A stretch of DNA of 64,000 nt from Buchnera aphidicola (Chaitoregma tattakana) (GTDB lineage Bacteria; Pseudomonadota; Gammaproteobacteria; Enterobacterales; Enterobacteriaceae): contig NZ_CP134991.1 in NCBI RefSeq assembly GCF_039370165.1, positions 313,525 through 377,524 of the forward strand, given 5' to 3'. The translations under genes and the position numbers were made by a program. The notes beneath the pieces were generated by a model that saw nothing but the letters and a program-made list of their open reading frames with translations, was not told the DNA's origin and made no database searches. This document shows positions 61,493 to 64,000 of this stretch, piece by piece (position 1 is the first letter of the stretch; each line of letters opens with the position of its first letter).

Positions 61493-63607
61493 TTATTTTT
61501 TATTTTCTAAAATCTTAGTAGTGATATTTTCAGAAATTTCTGAATATTTCAAAAATTCCATAGAATATATAGCTCTACCTTGAGTTTTTGATCTAAGATC
61601 AGTAGCATATCCAAACATTTCTGACAATGGAACTTTAGAAACAATTATTTTATTATTTAAGTTGTTATCCAGCTTTTCTATAATTCCTCTCCTTCTATTG
61701 AGATCTCCAATTACATCACCCATATATTTTTCTGGAGTATCTATTTCTACTTTCATAATAGGTTCTAACAATATTGGATTAGCTAATTTAAAAGCTCTTT
61801 TGAAAGCAATAGAAGCAGCAAATTTAAATGCTAATTCTGAAGAATCTACATCATGATAAGAGCCAAAATGCAATCTAACTCCGATATTAACCACAGGATA
61901 CCCTGCTAAAGGACCGGAATTTAGTTGTTCCTTTATTCCTTTATCTATTGCAGAAATATATTCTGATGGTATTACTCCTCCTTTTATATTATTAATAAAT
62001 TTATAATTTTCTGAATTTATTTCTATAGGAAATACATCTATAACTACATGTCCATACTGCCCCCTCCCTCCGGATTGTTTTATATACTTGCCCTCAATAT
62101 TTTCTACTTTATTTTTAATAGTTTCTCTATATGCAACTCTAGGCTTACCTACATTAGCGCATACATTAAATTCTCTCCTCATTCTATCTACAATTATTTC
62201 TAAATGAAGCTCCCCCATTCCAGCTATTATAGTTTGATTAGATTCATGATCTATAAACATTTTAAATGACGGATCTTCTTTAGCTAATCTAGTTAAAGCA
62301 ATCCCCATCTTTTCTTGGTCCGCTTTCGTATCAGGCTCTATTGCTATAGAAATTACTGGATCAGGAAACTCCATTTTTTCTAAAATTATTTCTTTTTTAG
62401 GATCACACAAAGTATCTCCAGTAGTTACATTTTTTAACCCTATAGCTGCAGCAATGTCTCCAGATCTAACTTCTTTAATTTCTTCTCTTCTATTAGCATG
62501 CATTTGCACCAATCTTCCCAATCTTTCTTTTTGAGACTTAGTAGAGTTCAGTACTACATCTCCAGACCTAATAATGCCTGAATATACTCTAAAAAAAGTT
62601 AAACTTCCAACAAAAGGATCAGTAGAGATTTTAAATGCTAAAGCGGAAAAATGCTCTGTATCATCATATTTTCTAATTTTATAAGATCCTTCAACAGCAT
62701 TTTTTTTTAAAATATCTGCTTTTGTACATGATGCATCTAAAGGAGAAGGTAAAAAGTCTATTATAGAATCTAACAAAGGTTGTACACCTTTATTCTTAAA
62801 AGACGAGCCACAAGTTACTATTAATATTTTGTTTTTAAGAGCAAGTTCTCTCAAACCAAATTTTAATTGATTTTCAGAAAACTTTTTACCAGACAAATAT
62901 ATTTTCATAAACTTATCATTTAATTCAGCGACCGATTCTACTAAATGTTTTCTCCACTTTTTAGAAATTTTGGTTAAGTCATCTGAAATAGGAAAAGATT
63001 TAAATTCAATGCCTCTATCTTTATCATCCCAAATGACAGATTGCATCTTTATTAAATCTATTACTCCTACGAAATTATCTTCTGAACCAATAGGAATTTG
63101 TATAGGAACTATGTTTATATTAAATCTTTCTTTTATTTGAAAAATTACATTAAAATAATTTGCTCCTATTCTATCCATTTTATTAATGAAAGCAATTCTA
63201 GGGACTTTATATTTATTAGATTGTCTCCATACAGTTTCTGACTGAGGTTGAACTCCCCCCACAGCGCAATATATCATTACTACACCATCTAATATTCGCA
63301 TAGACCTTTCAACTTCTATTGTAAAGTCTACATGCCCAGGAGTATCTATTATATTAATTCTATGTGGTTCAAACTGTTTATACATTCCAGACCAAAACGT
63401 AGTTGTAGCAGCTGAAGTAATAGTGATGCCTCTTTCTTGTTCTTGTTCCATCCAGTCCATTGTAGCTTTACCATCATGAACTTCTCCAATTTTATGATTG
63501 ACACCAGTATAAAATAAAATTCTTTCTGTAGTAGTTGTTTTTCCAGCATCAATATGAGCACTAATGCCTATATTTCTATAATGTGAAATTTTAGTTTTTC
63601 GAGACAT
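61493..63607 (-). CDS. fusA: Elongation factor G
   Basis: Translocase GTPase, also needed with RRF for ribosome recycling. The product is 704 aa, the same as E. coli. Motifs are [36 protein letters not shown], and in domain [30 protein letters not shown] lies near the C-terminus. It lies between rpsG and tuf in the str operon. No Shine-Dalgarno core is evident before the ATG. Confidence 0.99.
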   Translation of the reverse strand: MSRKTKISHYRNIGISAHIDAGKTTTTERILFYTGVNHKIGEVHDGKATMDWMEQEQERGITITSAATTTFWSGMYKQFEPHRINIIDTPGHVDFTIEVERSMRILDGVVMIYCAVGGVQPQSETVWRQSNKYKVPRIAFINKMDRIGANYFNVIFQIKERFNINIVPIQIPIGSEDNFVGVIDLIKMQSVIWDDKDRGIEFKSFPISDDLTKISKKWRKHLVESVAELNDKFMKIYLSGKKFSENQLKFGLRELALKNKILIVTCGSSFKNKGVQPLLDSIIDFLPSPLDASCTKADILKKNAVEGSYKIRKYDDTEHFSALAFKISTDPFVGSLTFFRVYSGIIRSGDVVLNSTKSQKERLGRLVQMHANRREEIKEVRSGDIAAAIGLKNVTTGDTLCDPKKEIILEKMEFPDPVISIAIEPDTKADQEKMGIALTRLAKEDPSFKMFIDHESNQTIIAGMGELHLEIIVDRMRREFNVCANVGKPRVAYRETIKNKVENIEGKYIKQSGGRGQYGHVVIDVFPIEINSENYKFINNIKGGVIPSEYISAIDKGIKEQLNSGPLAGYPVVNIGVRLHFGSYHDVDSSELAFKFAASIAFKRAFKLANPILLEPIMKVEIDTPEKYMGDVIGDLNRRRGIIEKLDNNLNNKIIVSKVPLSEMFGYATDLRSKTQGRAIYSMEFLKYSEISENITTKILENKK

Positions 63608-63699
63608 GTAATTTTATAATCTTATTATATTTTCAAAATATAAAAATAAATTTAACAAAATATGTTTTTAGAATGTTATATATTAATAAAAAGACATAG

Positions 63700-64000
<301 letters not shown>

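Overview
The window is very AT-rich, gene-dense and strongly reduced. Its proteins are full of Lys, Ile and Asn. Every gene I could name has its closest recognisable counterpart in Enterobacterales (E. coli-type families and gene pairs). The gene order, and above all a tsaC-aroE-tRNA-Glu-23S-5S unit with no 16S gene beside it, fits the aphid endosymbiont Buchnera aphidicola or a very close relative. That assignment rests on remembered gene order, not on a database search.

Layout. (1) 1-9011: leuS (cut by the left edge), holA, tusA, asd (opposite strand), yhgN, pgk, fbaA, mscS. (2) 9019-17463: recC-recB-recD, with recC frameshifted in an 11-A run, then the initiator tRNA-fMet on the minus strand. 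(3) 17575-24318: nusB, yajR, tusE and the complete cytochrome bo3 operon cyoABCDE. (4) 24562-37340: the protease cluster clpP-clpX-lon, the ABC exporter pair mdlA-mdlB, the 4.5S RNA of the signal recognition particle (minus strand, with a recognisable promoter), dnaX (gamma form only), ybaB, htpG, adk (frameshifted in an 11-A run) and tRNA-Arg(UCU). (5) 37445-44722: folD and cysS, then on the minus strand tsaC, aroE, a promoter, tRNA-Glu, a boxA-like element, 23S and 5S rRNA. (6) 44885-46332: def and fmt. (7) 46414-64000: alpha, spc, S10 and str ribosomal protein operons on the minus strand, complete in E. coli order from rplQ to rpsJ, then tuf, fusA and rpsG (cut by the right edge).

How it fits together. 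The genes serve information processing (replication clamp loader, ribosome, initiator tRNA with formylase and deformylase), glycolysis (pgk, fbaA), an aerobic terminal oxidase, lysine/threonine and aromatic precursor synthesis (asd, aroE), tRNA thiolation (tusA, tusE), protein quality control and a few transporters or channels. Many genes that stand between these in E. coli are absent (lptE, ptrA, argA, tig, ppiD, recR among others), so previously distant genes are neighbours.

I found no mobile element, CRISPR array, phage gene, toxin system or new gene cassette, and I do not think the window holds an undescribed system of that kind. The most interesting signals are subtler: two genes, one of them normally essential (adk), each lack one A in an 11-A tract and otherwise read intact, which points to rescue by transcriptional slippage; the LeuRS editing site is degraded; both classical intervening-sequence helices of 23S rRNA carry AT-rich extensions; and the initiator tRNA has an A1-A72 mismatch.
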